Source of the DNA: CCY15215 sp039194995
Lineage (GTDB): Bacteria; Cyanobacteriota; Cyanobacteriia; Cyanobacteriales; Spirulinaceae
Length of the DNA: 64,000 nucleotides
Assembly (NCBI GenBank): GCA_039194995.1
Contig: JBCCVR010000002.1
Span: 1 to 64,000 of the forward strand
Direction of reading: 5' to 3'
Of the stretch, positions 51,136 through 59,105 are shown piece after piece. Below the pieces are notes generated by a model that saw nothing but the letters and a program-made list of their open reading frames with translations, was not told the origin of the DNA and did no database searches. Within the stretch, counting starts at the first letter, position 1. Every line of letters begins with the position of its first letter. A program made the position numbers and the translations under genes.

Positions 51136-51173
51136 AAGCCGTAAAACCCTTTTATACAAGAGTTTTGTGGCTT
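51136..51173 (+). promoter_or_regulatory. Hairpin in the ndhD leader
   Basis: AAGCCGTAAAAC and GTTTTGTGGCTT pair over 12 positions (two G-U pairs in RNA) around a 14-base loop, about 105 bases before the ndhD ATG. It could be a leader structure or attenuator; no U-tract follows directly. Confidence 0.45.
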
Positions 51174-51278
51174 GCTATCTGTCGGAATAGCCCGGGGAAA
51201 AGACTATCTTTTGATATATTTGCAACTCTTAGCAAAACTTTATACAATCGAGAGCAAAGCAATGAGTATTTATTCCTA

Positions 51279-52886
51279 ATGGACTGGTCAAACTTTGAAT
51301 TTCCGTGGCTAACCGCAACAATTCTCCTGCCTCTAGTCGCATCTCTCGCAATTCCCGTCATTCCCGATAAAGAGGGTAAAACCCTGCGCTGGTACTCCTT
51401 CGGCGTTGGATTCACAACCTTAACCCTTGCCTTATGGGGATTTTGGCAAAATTACGACCCCAACGAAACGGGGTATCAACTCACGGAAACCATGACTTGG
51501 TTGCCGCAAATCGGAGTCAATTGGTCATTAGGGGTCGATGGATTATCCATGCCTCTGATTATTCTGTCTTGCTTTATCAGTACGCTTGCTATCCTTGCAT
51601 CGTGGCGGGTGGAACGAAAGCCTCGTTTATTCTATTTCCTAATGTTGGTGCTTTACAGCGCTCAGATTGGCGTTTTTGCCGCCAAGGATTTATTCCTGTT
51701 CTTCCTCGTTTGGGAATTAGAATTAGTTCCGGTTTATCTCTTGATTTCTATTTGGGGCGGTAAAAAGCGCCTTTATGCAGCAACTAAATTTATTCTCTAT
51801 ACAGCCTTAGCTTCCTTATTTATTCTTGTTGCTGCTTTAGCAATGGCATTCTATGGCGACAATGTCACATTTGATATAGCCGAGTTGGGATTAAAACAGT
51901 ATCCCCTTGCTCTAGAAATGTTAGCTTACATCGGCTTTCTCATCGCCTTTGGAGTCAAATTACCCCTCTTCCCCTTACACACTTGGTTGCCCGATGCCCA
52001 CGGAGAGGCTTCCGCACCTGTCTCGATGATTTTGGCAGGGGTTTTATTAAAGATGGGCGGTTATGGTTTAATCCGCTTCAATGTGGAAATGTTCCCCATC
52101 GCTCACATCAAATTTGCTCCCGTTCTTATCATCTTAGGGATTGTTAACATTGTCTACGGTGCATTTGCTGCCTTCGGACAAACAAACTTAAAACGCCGCT
52201 TGGCTTACTCCTCAATTTCTCATATGGGCTTTGTTCTCATCGGGATTGCTTCCTTCACGGAATTGGGCATGAGTGGGGCAATGTTACAGATGCTTTCCCA
52301 CGGTTTAATTGCTGCAATCTTGTTCTTCTTAGCTGGTGTTGTTTACGATCGCACTCACACGCTGATGATGGACGAAATGAGCGGTTTAGCAAAATTAATG
52401 CCGAAAACCTTCGCCCTATTCGTCGCGGGTTCGATGGCATCACTGGCGTTACCTGGAATGAGCGGTTTTGTAAGCGAATTGACGATTTTCTTAGGATTGT
52501 CTAACAGCGATATGTACGGCGCTTCTTTCAAAGTCGTCACCGTATTTCTTGCCGCAGTCGGATTGATCCTCACACCGATTTATCTACTCTCTGGATTGCG
52601 GGAAGTCTTCTACGGGAAAAATGAAGAGTCCTTGCCTTTCAAAGCCTTTGAAATGGATGCTAAACCCCGGGAAGTGTTCATCGCCGCTTGTTTGGTAATT
52701 CCGGTGGTTGCGATCGGCATTTATCCGAAATGGGTCACGGATACTTACGACGTGAAAACCGTAGGGGTTGCGATCGCCTCTCGTCAAGCCTTCCCCATCA
52801 TTGCGCGAGAAGTGCCCCATCAAACCACATCCCACTTTTTACCCATCGCAACTCCGGCTTTAATGGCACCATCTTTGGAAAATTAG
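51279..52886 (+). CDS. ndhD: NAD(P)H-quinone oxidoreductase subunit 4 (NdhD)
   Basis: Proton-pumping antiporter-like subunit of the thylakoid NDH-1 complex, which serves respiration, cyclic electron flow or CO2 uptake depending on the paralogue. The 535-residue protein has ~14 TM helices. Typical elements: DGLSMPLIILSCF, the charged VWELELVPVYLLI, and KLPLFPLHTWLPDAHGEASA with the pump Lys/His. ATG 51279 (MDWSNFEFPW) was chosen as the family start; an upstream frame runs through the leader hairpin. It is encoded alone without ndhF, consistent with NdhD1/D2. Followed by a HIP1 hairpin terminator. Confidence 0.95.
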   Translation: MDWSNFEFPWLTATILLPLVASLAIPVIPDKEGKTLRWYSFGVGFTTLTLALWGFWQNYDPNETGYQLTETMTWLPQIGVNWSLGVDGLSMPLIILSCFISTLAILASWRVERKPRLFYFLMLVLYSAQIGVFAAKDLFLFFLVWELELVPVYLLISIWGGKKRLYAATKFILYTALASLFILVAALAMAFYGDNVTFDIAELGLKQYPLALEMLAYIGFLIAFGVKLPLFPLHTWLPDAHGEASAPVSMILAGVLLKMGGYGLIRFNVEMFPIAHIKFAPVLIILGIVNIVYGAFAAFGQTNLKRRLAYSSISHMGFVLIGIASFTELGMSGAMLQMLSHGLIAAILFFLAGVVYDRTHTLMMDEMSGLAKLMPKTFALFVAGSMASLALPGMSGFVSELTIFLGLSNSDMYGASFKVVTVFLAAVGLILTPIYLLSGLREVFYGKNEESLPFKAFEMDAKPREVFIAACLVIPVVAIGIYPKWVTDTYDVKTVGVAIASRQAFPIIAREVPHQTTSHFLPIATPALMAPSLEN

Positions 52887-52917
52887 CAAGATAATTTAAC
52901 AAAATTTAACTAAAATG

Positions 52918-52957
52918 AAAGCGATCGCTTCTGCTGGAAATAGGGCGATCGCTTTTT
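52918..52957 (+). terminator. Rho-independent terminator of ndhD built from HIP1
   Basis: AAAGCGATCGC (52918-52928) and GCGATCGCTTTTT (52945-52957) form an 11-bp stem with a U-run. It lies 32 bases after the ndhD stop and before the convergent moaB gene. The two HIP1 octamers themselves make the stem. Confidence 0.75.
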
Positions 52958-53015
52958 AAGGGTTGGGCGATCGGGATAGATCGATTAATATTGCTAATCT
53001 CGCGAAGCCTCTTTT

Positions 53016-53534
53016 CTAAGTCTCGGTCAATCTCGGAATCAATTGAGCCAAATTGCAAGGACGATTGCGAGAATCAAGTTGGTCTTTAATAATACCCCAT
53101 CCCGTTTGACAAGCACCGCTAGAACCCGGCAAACAAAAGATATAAGTCCCATTCACCACCCCTGCCAGAGTCCGAGACTGAATGGTCGAGGTTTTAATCT
53201 CTTGATAAGAAATCATCCGACATATTTCGCCAAACCCTTCGATTTCTTTATCTAATAGAGGTTTAACGGCTTCTGGCGTGCCATCTCGTCCCGTAACCCC
53301 CGTACCGCCAGTCGTTAAGATCACTTGAACCGATGGTTCTGCAACCCATTTCGAGATTACAGCGCGAATTTGGTAAATATTATCGGGAACAATGGTTTTT
53401 TCGGCTAAAAAATGTCCTGCTTCGGTTAAGCGATCGACTAATATTTTGCCCGATTTATCATCCGCTTCGGTTCGCGTGTCAGAAACCGTCAGCACGGCAA
53501 TTTTTAAAGGGAGTAAAGATTCGTTGTTATTCAT
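53016..53534 (-). CDS. moaB: Molybdenum cofactor biosynthesis protein B
   Basis: A 172-residue MoaB/Mog-family protein, which adenylylates molybdopterin before molybdenum insertion. Motifs: AVLTVSDTRTEADDKSG, the MPT-binding LTTGGTGVTGRDGTPEA and the LPGSSGACQTGW loop. Whether it acts as Mog (active) or as MoaB cannot be told; conserved Asp and Ser residues are present. It begins 15 bases downstream of thrS on the same strand, so it may be co-transcribed. Confidence 0.92.
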   Translation of the reverse strand: MNNNESLLPLKIAVLTVSDTRTEADDKSGKILVDRLTEAGHFLAEKTIVPDNIYQIRAVISKWVAEPSVQVILTTGGTGVTGRDGTPEAVKPLLDKEIEGFGEICRMISYQEIKTSTIQSRTLAGVVNGTYIFCLPGSSGACQTGWGIIKDQLDSRNRPCNLAQLIPRLTET

Positions 53535-53549
53535 TTATTGCTGCCCGAT

Positions 53550-55424
53550 CTAAATCTTAGTTTTCTGAGCGATAACATCTTCCAACTTCTCTTTTAAATC
53601 GGTGATGTTCGTCGTCCCAATATCTCCTTGTTGGCGAGTCCGAATACTCAAAGTTTGAGTTTCAACTTCTCGATTGCCAACGATCGCGACAACGGGAATT
53701 TTTTCTAATTCGGCATTCCGGATTTGCTTACCCAAACGTTCCCCCGTACAGTCTATTTCTGCCCGATAACCAGCCTGTTTGAGCATTTCTAGTACCGCAT
53801 TCCCATACGCCCTTTGTTCCTCACCTACGGGGAGCAAGCGAATCTGTATCGGTGCGAGCCATAACGGAAAATCCCCGGCATAGTTTTCGATTAAAATGCC
53901 GTAAAAACGCTCTAAAGACCCAAAAATTGCCCGATGAATCATAATCGGACGTTGATGAGAACCATCAGCCGCGACATATTTCATGTCAAAGCGTTCGGGT
54001 AAATTAAAATCGACTTGGATCGTCGAACATTGCCAAGTCCGGCCGATCGCATCTTTAATTTTGATATCGATTTTAGGGCCATAGAAAGCACCGCCCCCCT
54101 TATCTTCCAAGTAATCCCAACCTTTTGTATTTAAGGCTTCGACTAGAGCATTAGTCGCCAATTCCCAACCTTCATCCGTCCCGACCGATTTATCCGGGCG
54201 AGTGGACAGATTAACCTCATAGTTCTTAAACCCAAAATCCGAAAGAATCTTTTCCGTTAAATTAAGGACTCCGAGAATTTCTTGGGCAATTTGGGTGGGC
54301 AAACAGAAAACATGAGCATCATCCTGCGTAAAACCCCGTACCCGCATTAAGCCATGTAACGCCCCAGAACGTTCGTAGCGATATACCGTCCCTAATTCTG
54401 CCCAACGCAACGGTAATTCGCGATAAGAATGGAGGTCATTTTTATAGGTTAAAACGTGAAAAGGACAGTTCATCGGCTTAATTTGATAAGCCTGTTTCTC
54501 AATATCCATCGAGTCGAACATATTCTCCCGATAGAAGTCAAAATGACCCGATGTTTTCCACAAGTCTAAGTTAGCGATGTGGGGTGTATAGAGAAGTTCG
54601 TAACCCGAATCTAAATGAGTCTTGCGCCAATAATCTTCAATGACATAGCGCATCTTTGCACCGCGAGGATGCCAAAAAACTAACCCCCCCCCTGCGTCGT
54701 CTTGAATGCTAAACAGTTTTAACTCTTTCCCAAGTTTGCGATGATCGCGGCGTTTGGCTTCTTCTTTTTGCTTCAAATACGCCTCTAATTGTTCGGGAGT
54801 TTCCCAAGCAGTCCCATAGATGCGCTGGAGTTGAGCCTTGGTTTCATCTCCTCGCCAGTATGCCCCCGCTACGCTTTCTAAAGCGAAAGCCTTGGGGTGA
54901 ATCTCTCCGGTATAGTTAATATGAGGTCCCGCACAAAGATCCCACCAAGACACAGTAGCAGGAACTTTAACGGGTTTGATTAAGGAAGGTTCGGGTAACG
55001 CTGCTTTGAGTTTTTCTCCGACATCGGGCAATCTCCCGCCATCGGGACTGCCGATATAGTAACGGGTAATGGTTTCCCCTTCGGGAATGCTGTCTAAGAT
55101 TTCGAGTTTATAGGGTTCGCCTAACTGTTCGATTTCTGTTTTAATTTCTGCTCTGGTTATCTCTTCCCGAATAATCGGCAAATTCGCTTTAATAATGAAG
55201 CGCATTTGCTTGGTAATTTTTTTGAGATCTTCAGGGGTAAAAGGTTGGGGGCGATCGAAATCGTAATAAAAACCCGCATCCGTAGTCGGTCCAATCGTAA
55301 CTTTTGTCTCTGGAAATAAGATTTGTACTGCCATCGCCATAACATGGGCGCAAGTGTGACGAATGCGCTCTAATTGTTCTGGGTTGGTAATTTGTAAGGG
55401 AGACTGGGTTAACTGACTGACCAT
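53550..55424 (-). CDS. thrS: Threonyl-tRNA synthetase (no TGS domain)
   Basis: A 624-residue class II synthetase charging tRNA-Thr. The N-terminal editing domain has RIRHTCAHVMAMAVQ and CAGPH, the metal-type HxxxH/CxxxH site. The catalytic core includes the zinc ligand Cys in MNCPFHVLTYKN, YRYERSGALHGLMRVRGFTQ (motif 2) and RPIMIHRAIFGSLERF (motif 3). The anticodon-binding domain closes the protein. The ~60-residue N-terminal TGS domain of most bacterial ThrS is missing, as in many cyanobacterial forms. Start ATG 55424; a hairpin lies upstream. Confidence 0.96.
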   Translation of the reverse strand: MVSQLTQSPLQITNPEQLERIRHTCAHVMAMAVQILFPETKVTIGPTTDAGFYYDFDRPQPFTPEDLKKITKQMRFIIKANLPIIREEITRAEIKTEIEQLGEPYKLEILDSIPEGETITRYYIGSPDGGRLPDVGEKLKAALPEPSLIKPVKVPATVSWWDLCAGPHINYTGEIHPKAFALESVAGAYWRGDETKAQLQRIYGTAWETPEQLEAYLKQKEEAKRRDHRKLGKELKLFSIQDDAGGGLVFWHPRGAKMRYVIEDYWRKTHLDSGYELLYTPHIANLDLWKTSGHFDFYRENMFDSMDIEKQAYQIKPMNCPFHVLTYKNDLHSYRELPLRWAELGTVYRYERSGALHGLMRVRGFTQDDAHVFCLPTQIAQEILGVLNLTEKILSDFGFKNYEVNLSTRPDKSVGTDEGWELATNALVEALNTKGWDYLEDKGGGAFYGPKIDIKIKDAIGRTWQCSTIQVDFNLPERFDMKYVAADGSHQRPIMIHRAIFGSLERFYGILIENYAGDFPLWLAPIQIRLLPVGEEQRAYGNAVLEMLKQAGYRAEIDCTGERLGKQIRNAELEKIPVVAIVGNREVETQTLSIRTRQQGDIGTTNITDLKEKLEDVIAQKTKI

Positions 55425-55516
55425 TGCGATTGCGGAATTACAAGAATGATAATGGTTATCATTATACCGTGAATTGAGTCTGGGAGTTGAGCGATCGAAC
55501 TAACTCAGCAAAATAA

Positions 55517-55545
55517 AACCCAACCCTAATGGCTAGGATTGAGTT
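55517..55545 (-). terminator. Probable terminator of the DUF1636 gene
   Basis: On the minus strand AACTCAATCCTA and TAGGGTTGGGTT pair at 10 of 12 positions around CCAT and are followed by TTATTTTG. It lies between the DUF1636 stop (55600) and the thrS start. It could also act as a thrS leader attenuator. Confidence 0.55.
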
Positions 55546-55599
55546 TTTGATGCCCGGTAGCTCAACTGCGATGACATCAAAGATATAGAGTTTGGTCGC

Positions 55600-55989
55600 T
55601 CAAATTTCTGATGAACTTGCTAGAGGTGGTAAAACAAAGGAAGTGGCCTGCTGAATCGTTTGAGAACGCTCTCGGTAAGGGACTTTTCCTTGGGATGTAT
55701 TGACATATTGGTCGATAAACTTTAACAGTTCGGGTGCAGACTCAATCGGTGCAAGTCGATCGAAAATAAAGGTCAACTTATCATCAGCCGCTAATGTTAC
55801 CGCGCAAGAACGACGACAGGCTGCCATACAGGATAAGGGTTTGAGGGTGATGCGATCGCGCCATTCATATTTTTCTAGGCCCTTTTCTAATTCTTGAATG
55901 AGGTGTTGTCCTCCCGAGAGTCCGTTTTTTTTTTTCTGATCCTCGGAAAATCGACAGAGGCTGCAAACAAATAGGGTGTGTTGAGTCAT
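55600..55989 (-). CDS. DUF1636 family metal-binding protein
   Basis: A 129-residue protein with thioredoxin-like-ferredoxin features: LFVCSLCR near the N-terminus and CMAACRRSCAVTL in the middle, i.e. C-x2-C plus C-x3-C-x3-C, likely a [2Fe-2S] or zinc site. DUF1636 proteins are often found near B12- or metal-linked genes; function unproven. A run of 11 A residues in the coding strand (EDQKKKNGL; 55925-55935) could provoke polymerase slippage. The coding frame here is intact. Confidence 0.8.
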   Translation of the reverse strand: MTQHTLFVCSLCRFSEDQKKKNGLSGGQHLIQELEKGLEKYEWRDRITLKPLSCMAACRRSCAVTLAADDKLTFIFDRLAPIESAPELLKFIDQYVNTSQGKVPYRERSQTIQQATSFVLPPLASSSEI

Positions 55990-56023
55990 AGTATTGTTGA
56001 ACGAAAATAGGGGTGGATTTATA

Positions 56024-56090
56024 AGTAACTAAAGTTCCAGACGACGGAGAATTAGTGCGAATAGCCAATGATTCGAGAAGATGCGATCGC
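56024..56090 (-). pseudogene. Truncated duplicate of the UbiH-like gene 3' end
   Basis: The minus strand encodes DRIFSNHWLFALILRRLEL followed by TAG. The intact hydroxylase has DRIFSNNWLPALIIRRLGLW. At the DNA level 56037-56089 matches 57981-58033 at 47 of 53 positions in the same orientation. Homology fades on both sides, so only a short segment survives. It lies just beyond the desaturase 3' end, making a direct repeat around the desaturase cassette. Confidence 0.8.
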
Positions 56091-56139
56091 GAACAACTTT
56101 TGTACTATGCCCTTCTGCATTGCTTGTATAACTGGGAAC

Positions 56140-57270
56140 TCAATTCGCCGTCTTGGTTGCTTGACGAAAGGATGCGATCGAGACCAAACGGTTGGAGGGT
56201 GCATCCCACAGAAGAAATTGGGCGCAGTCCAATACGTCTCCCATTCTCAGGGTTTTGACATCTGAGAGGAGATGACTATTTTCACGATGACAAGCAGCAA
56301 GATGATAATTGGGAATTTTTTCGCAGAGATGATGAATTGTATGATAGCCAATCTCTGCGGTAAACCATCTGAGAATGGGGGGTAATTCTAAATAACTGCT
56401 GCCTTTAACTGCTGCCAAAACATAGTTCCAGTCTGCTGTTTTGTGAGCATAAGCCCCTTCAAAAATATGCTGGACAAAAAAGATCCAGATAAAAATCATC
56501 CCCGAACAGGCGATCGTAATAGAGTAAATACTCCAAAACAGCCAAAATCCCCATAAATGACCTAGAATAATCCAGCCACCGACTACACAAATATTGTTGA
56601 GCAGTAAATCCCAAAATTCAGTAGCCGATTGCCAATGTTTAGAATGGTGGGTAGATAAGGTTTGCCCTAAGTAAAACTCTGAATCCTGCATCAAAGCAGT
56701 GAATAGATGATGAATGAAATCAAAGATTCCCATAATCAACATCAATCTAGGTTTAATAACAAGGTAGAAAAAACCACCAAGAAGTCCCATGAACGGATGT
56801 CGTAAGACTTCATACAATCTTTGATTCAACGGATCGAGTTGAGAAAACTCCTCAGTCGATAAGAAATCTGCCACACCCCGATATCGCTCCCAGTCCCCAT
56901 TCGTTTTATGATGGTAAGCATGATCTCTTGACCATCCATATTGAGGCATTGCATTGATTACACCCAGCAAGAATCCCAAGATTCGGTTTGCTAATGTTGA
57001 CTGAAAGAGAGAATCGTGTCCGCAATCGTGCATTAAAGAGAAACAACGTAGTGAAAAGAGGATTTGCAAGATAATAATCGGAGGGAGTAACCACAGAGAA
57101 ATCGATGTAGCTTTTACTGCCAAAATCCACAAGAGAACATAAGGCACAACAGTATTGAGAATTTGATAGGTCGCCCGTAGGTTACTTCTCTTGATATAAG
57201 TCGTCAAAACAAAGTCGCCTTTTCTGAGTGCATCCTGTGGTTTTATTCGATGGTTTCGGACTTTACTCAT
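56140..57270 (-). CDS. Membrane fatty-acid-desaturase family protein
   Basis: A 376-residue di-iron membrane enzyme. Three histidine clusters are seen: HDCGHDSLF, HAYHHKTNGD and HTIHHL, plus at least four TM helices (e.g. TVVPYVLLWILAVKATSISL; LFWSIYSITIACSGMIFIWI). The spacing fits type 1 (DesA-like) desaturases and related hydroxylases or ketolases; the lipid or other substrate is unknown. ATG 57270 chosen because it overlaps the upstream gene by 8 bases; a longer frame adds nine residues inside that gene. Flanked by a direct repeat of the hydroxylase 3' end. Confidence 0.87.
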   Translation of the reverse strand: MSKVRNHRIKPQDALRKGDFVLTTYIKRSNLRATYQILNTVVPYVLLWILAVKATSISLWLLPPIIILQILFSLRCFSLMHDCGHDSLFQSTLANRILGFLLGVINAMPQYGWSRDHAYHHKTNGDWERYRGVADFLSTEEFSQLDPLNQRLYEVLRHPFMGLLGGFFYLVIKPRLMLIMGIFDFIHHLFTALMQDSEFYLGQTLSTHHSKHWQSATEFWDLLLNNICVVGGWIILGHLWGFWLFWSIYSITIACSGMIFIWIFFVQHIFEGAYAHKTADWNYVLAAVKGSSYLELPPILRWFTAEIGYHTIHHLCEKIPNYHLAACHRENSHLLSDVKTLRMGDVLDCAQFLLWDAPSNRLVSIASFRQATKTAN

Positions 57271-57715
57271 TGCATTCTCCGCGAGTCGGTGAATCAAGCT
57301 GAAATTCTGACCAACGCCACTGCATTTGCTGGTAACAATCTATGGTGGTAATTGCAAGATTTTGGAGTAGATTAATCTCTGCTCGACCATTTTTGTTAAT
57401 CAAGAGCAGAATTTGTTGGACTGGATTATAAGTGAGAGTCGTGTCGATTAAGCGTTCAACTAAGGTTGCTTTCAAGTTCAATGTCTGTAAATAGGTAGAA
57501 ACATCTGACAGAGCCACGAAATGAACGGCATACTCTATAATGTCAGTGTTCCAATTCACTGATGCCTCGTCAGCGATCGCCACGTTACAGACCACCATGC
57601 CTCGTCCCTGAGTTGTAAATCCTTTCCATGCCGTATGTCCTAGAGGGACAAGGTTTTCCCGAATAAATGGATTTTGCCGATAGCCAGAATAGCTATGCCA
57701 AAGATCGTTTCTCAT
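57263..57715 (-). CDS. Hypothetical protein coupled to the desaturase
   Basis: A 150-residue soluble protein with no recognised domain. Notable segments: GYRQNPFIRENLVPLGHTAW, GFTTQGRGMVVCNVAI and LQTLNLKATLVERLIDTTL. Its stop overlaps the desaturase start by 8 bases (ATGAGTAA), so the two are translated together. It may be an electron-transfer or regulatory partner; no Cys pair or cofactor motif supports the former. Confidence 0.65.
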   Translation of the reverse strand: MRNDLWHSYSGYRQNPFIRENLVPLGHTAWKGFTTQGRGMVVCNVAIADEASVNWNTDIIEYAVHFVALSDVSTYLQTLNLKATLVERLIDTTLTYNPVQQILLLINKNGRAEINLLQNLAITTIDCYQQMQWRWSEFQLDSPTRGECNE

Positions 57716-57747
57716 AACTATCCTCTCGCAGTTGTTGTGTTGCTCCT

Positions 57748-57769
57748 ACCCTGCTTTTAAGGGCAGGGT
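57748..57769 (-). promoter_or_regulatory. Hairpin upstream of the desaturase cassette
   Basis: ACCCTGC and GCAGGGT form a 7-bp stem around TTTTAAGG, about 33 bases upstream of the hypothetical-protein ATG on the minus strand. Confidence 0.45.
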
Positions 57770-57801
57770 GGAAATATTCGTTTTCAAAAAATTAAGTGAG
57801 A

Positions 57802-57871
57802 AATTTGATTGAATTACAGTCAAATTGATGACGATGGGTGCGGAGGCTTCCGACCCAGATCCAATCGTCAT
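57802..57871 (-). terminator. Two stem-loops just after the UbiH-like gene
   Basis: ATGACGAT (57828-57835) pairs with ATCGTCAT (57864-57871), with inner GGGT/ACCC and CGGA/TCCG pairs. AATTTGA/TCAAATT (57802-57808 / 57820-57826) forms a second small hairpin. They begin 8 bases after the hydroxylase stop, so they probably end its transcript and separate it from the desaturase unit. Confidence 0.55.
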
Positions 57872-57879
57872 GTGGATAT

Positions 57880-59091
57880 TTAACTCGCCCTTCCTAATTG
57901 AGGGATGCGACCCAGAAAACCCGTCATCAACTTGAGAGCAAAAATCTTAAATGGGGGTAGATTCCGCAGTAGCCAAAGCCCCAGACGACGGATAATGAGT
58001 GCGGGTAGCCAATTGTTCGAGAAGATGCGATCGAGGAAATCTGTAAACCCCAGTACAGTCAGGTTTTCGATTTTACGCCAGCGTTCGTAACGTTTGAGAA
58101 CTTTAACCTCGCCGATATCTTCTCCTCGTTGATGGCTCTCTGAGAGAACTTGTGCCAATGCAGCAGCATCTCGAATTCCGAGATTGAGTCCTTGTCCTCC
58201 CACGGGATGGCAACGGTGTGCAGCGTCTCCAATTAATGCGAGTCGGGGCTTGACATAATGCCAACACTGAAATAACTGCACGGGGAAAATGGCGCGATCG
58301 CTCTCTAACTCGAGCTTGCCTAACAAGCCTCCCGTATAGTATTCCAGTTGGGTTAAAAACTCTGCTTCCTCTAGCTCCTGAATGGCTCGAGCCTCTGCAT
58401 GAGGAGCAGTCCAAACAATACTACAGCGATTTCCGGGTAAGGGTAACACCCCCATTGGGCCATTCGCCCAAAATCGCTCGAAGGCGATATCATTACGGGG
58501 CGCTTCGTGGCTAACCGTAAAGGTGACACAGGACTGCCAATATTTCCAGCCTGTTGTTTTAATTCCAGCCCAGTCGCGAAGGCGCGATCTCGCTCCATCG
58601 GCACCGATGACCAGTTTTGTCCTTAATTGCCGTTGATGACCGTCTATGTCTACCTCGACCACTGCACCTTCAGCCTCGTAGGTCACTCCACGAGTCTTAG
58701 CGGGACATAACCAGTTTGCATGGTCGCATCCCTCGATGTACTTTTGCAAAGACTGCAAAATCGTTTTGTGTTCGGCGACATAACCCAGAAATTCCGTTCC
58801 CAAATCGACGGTTTTAAATTTAACGATTTGAGGATCGTCAGCATCAGAGAGATAAATCTGGCGATACTTGCCCAGATCTGCAATAACTTCTGACAAAATC
58901 CCAATTTTCTGAAAAATTCTTCCAGAAAGAGGAGAGAGAGAATAGGCTTGCTCCCTAGCTGCTGCGACTTCTAAAGAATTCGCTTCAATGACGATCGCAC
59001 TTAATCCAGAGTTTTTAAGGGCAGCCGCTAGAGTCGCACCGACAATTCCCCCCCCGACAATCACCACATCACAATCAAAATTAGTCACCAT
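57880..59091 (-). CDS. UbiH/Coq6-family FAD-dependent hydroxylase
   Basis: A 403-residue flavoprotein monooxygenase. FAD-binding GxGxxG motif VVIVGGGIVGATLAAALKNS at the N-terminus, the DG motif GADGARSRLRDW, and the second FAD motif LIGDAAHRCHPVGGQGLNLG are all intact. This subfamily hydroxylates the ring of ubiquinone precursors in proteobacteria; in cyanobacteria homologues are suspected in plastoquinone or related pathways. It sits 14 bases downstream of the MPBQ/MSBQ methyltransferase gene, supporting a prenylquinone role. A 63-bp copy of its 3' end occurs 1.9 kb away. Confidence 0.88.
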   Translation of the reverse strand: MVTNFDCDVVIVGGGIVGATLAAALKNSGLSAIVIEANSLEVAAAREQAYSLSPLSGRIFQKIGILSEVIADLGKYRQIYLSDADDPQIVKFKTVDLGTEFLGYVAEHKTILQSLQKYIEGCDHANWLCPAKTRGVTYEAEGAVVEVDIDGHQRQLRTKLVIGADGARSRLRDWAGIKTTGWKYWQSCVTFTVSHEAPRNDIAFERFWANGPMGVLPLPGNRCSIVWTAPHAEARAIQELEEAEFLTQLEYYTGGLLGKLELESDRAIFPVQLFQCWHYVKPRLALIGDAAHRCHPVGGQGLNLGIRDAAALAQVLSESHQRGEDIGEVKVLKRYERWRKIENLTVLGFTDFLDRIFSNNWLPALIIRRLGLWLLRNLPPFKIFALKLMTGFLGRIPQLGRAS

Positions 59092-59105
59092 TTGCTATTA
59101 ATTTG

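Larger units (their letters stand above)
50784..51278. other. Long leader region upstream of ndhD
   Basis: Nearly 500 bases between divergent genes, with a perfect 18-bp operator-like palindrome (50940-50957) and a hairpin (51136-51173) within the presumed ndhD leader. No ORF is supported. Confidence 0.5.
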
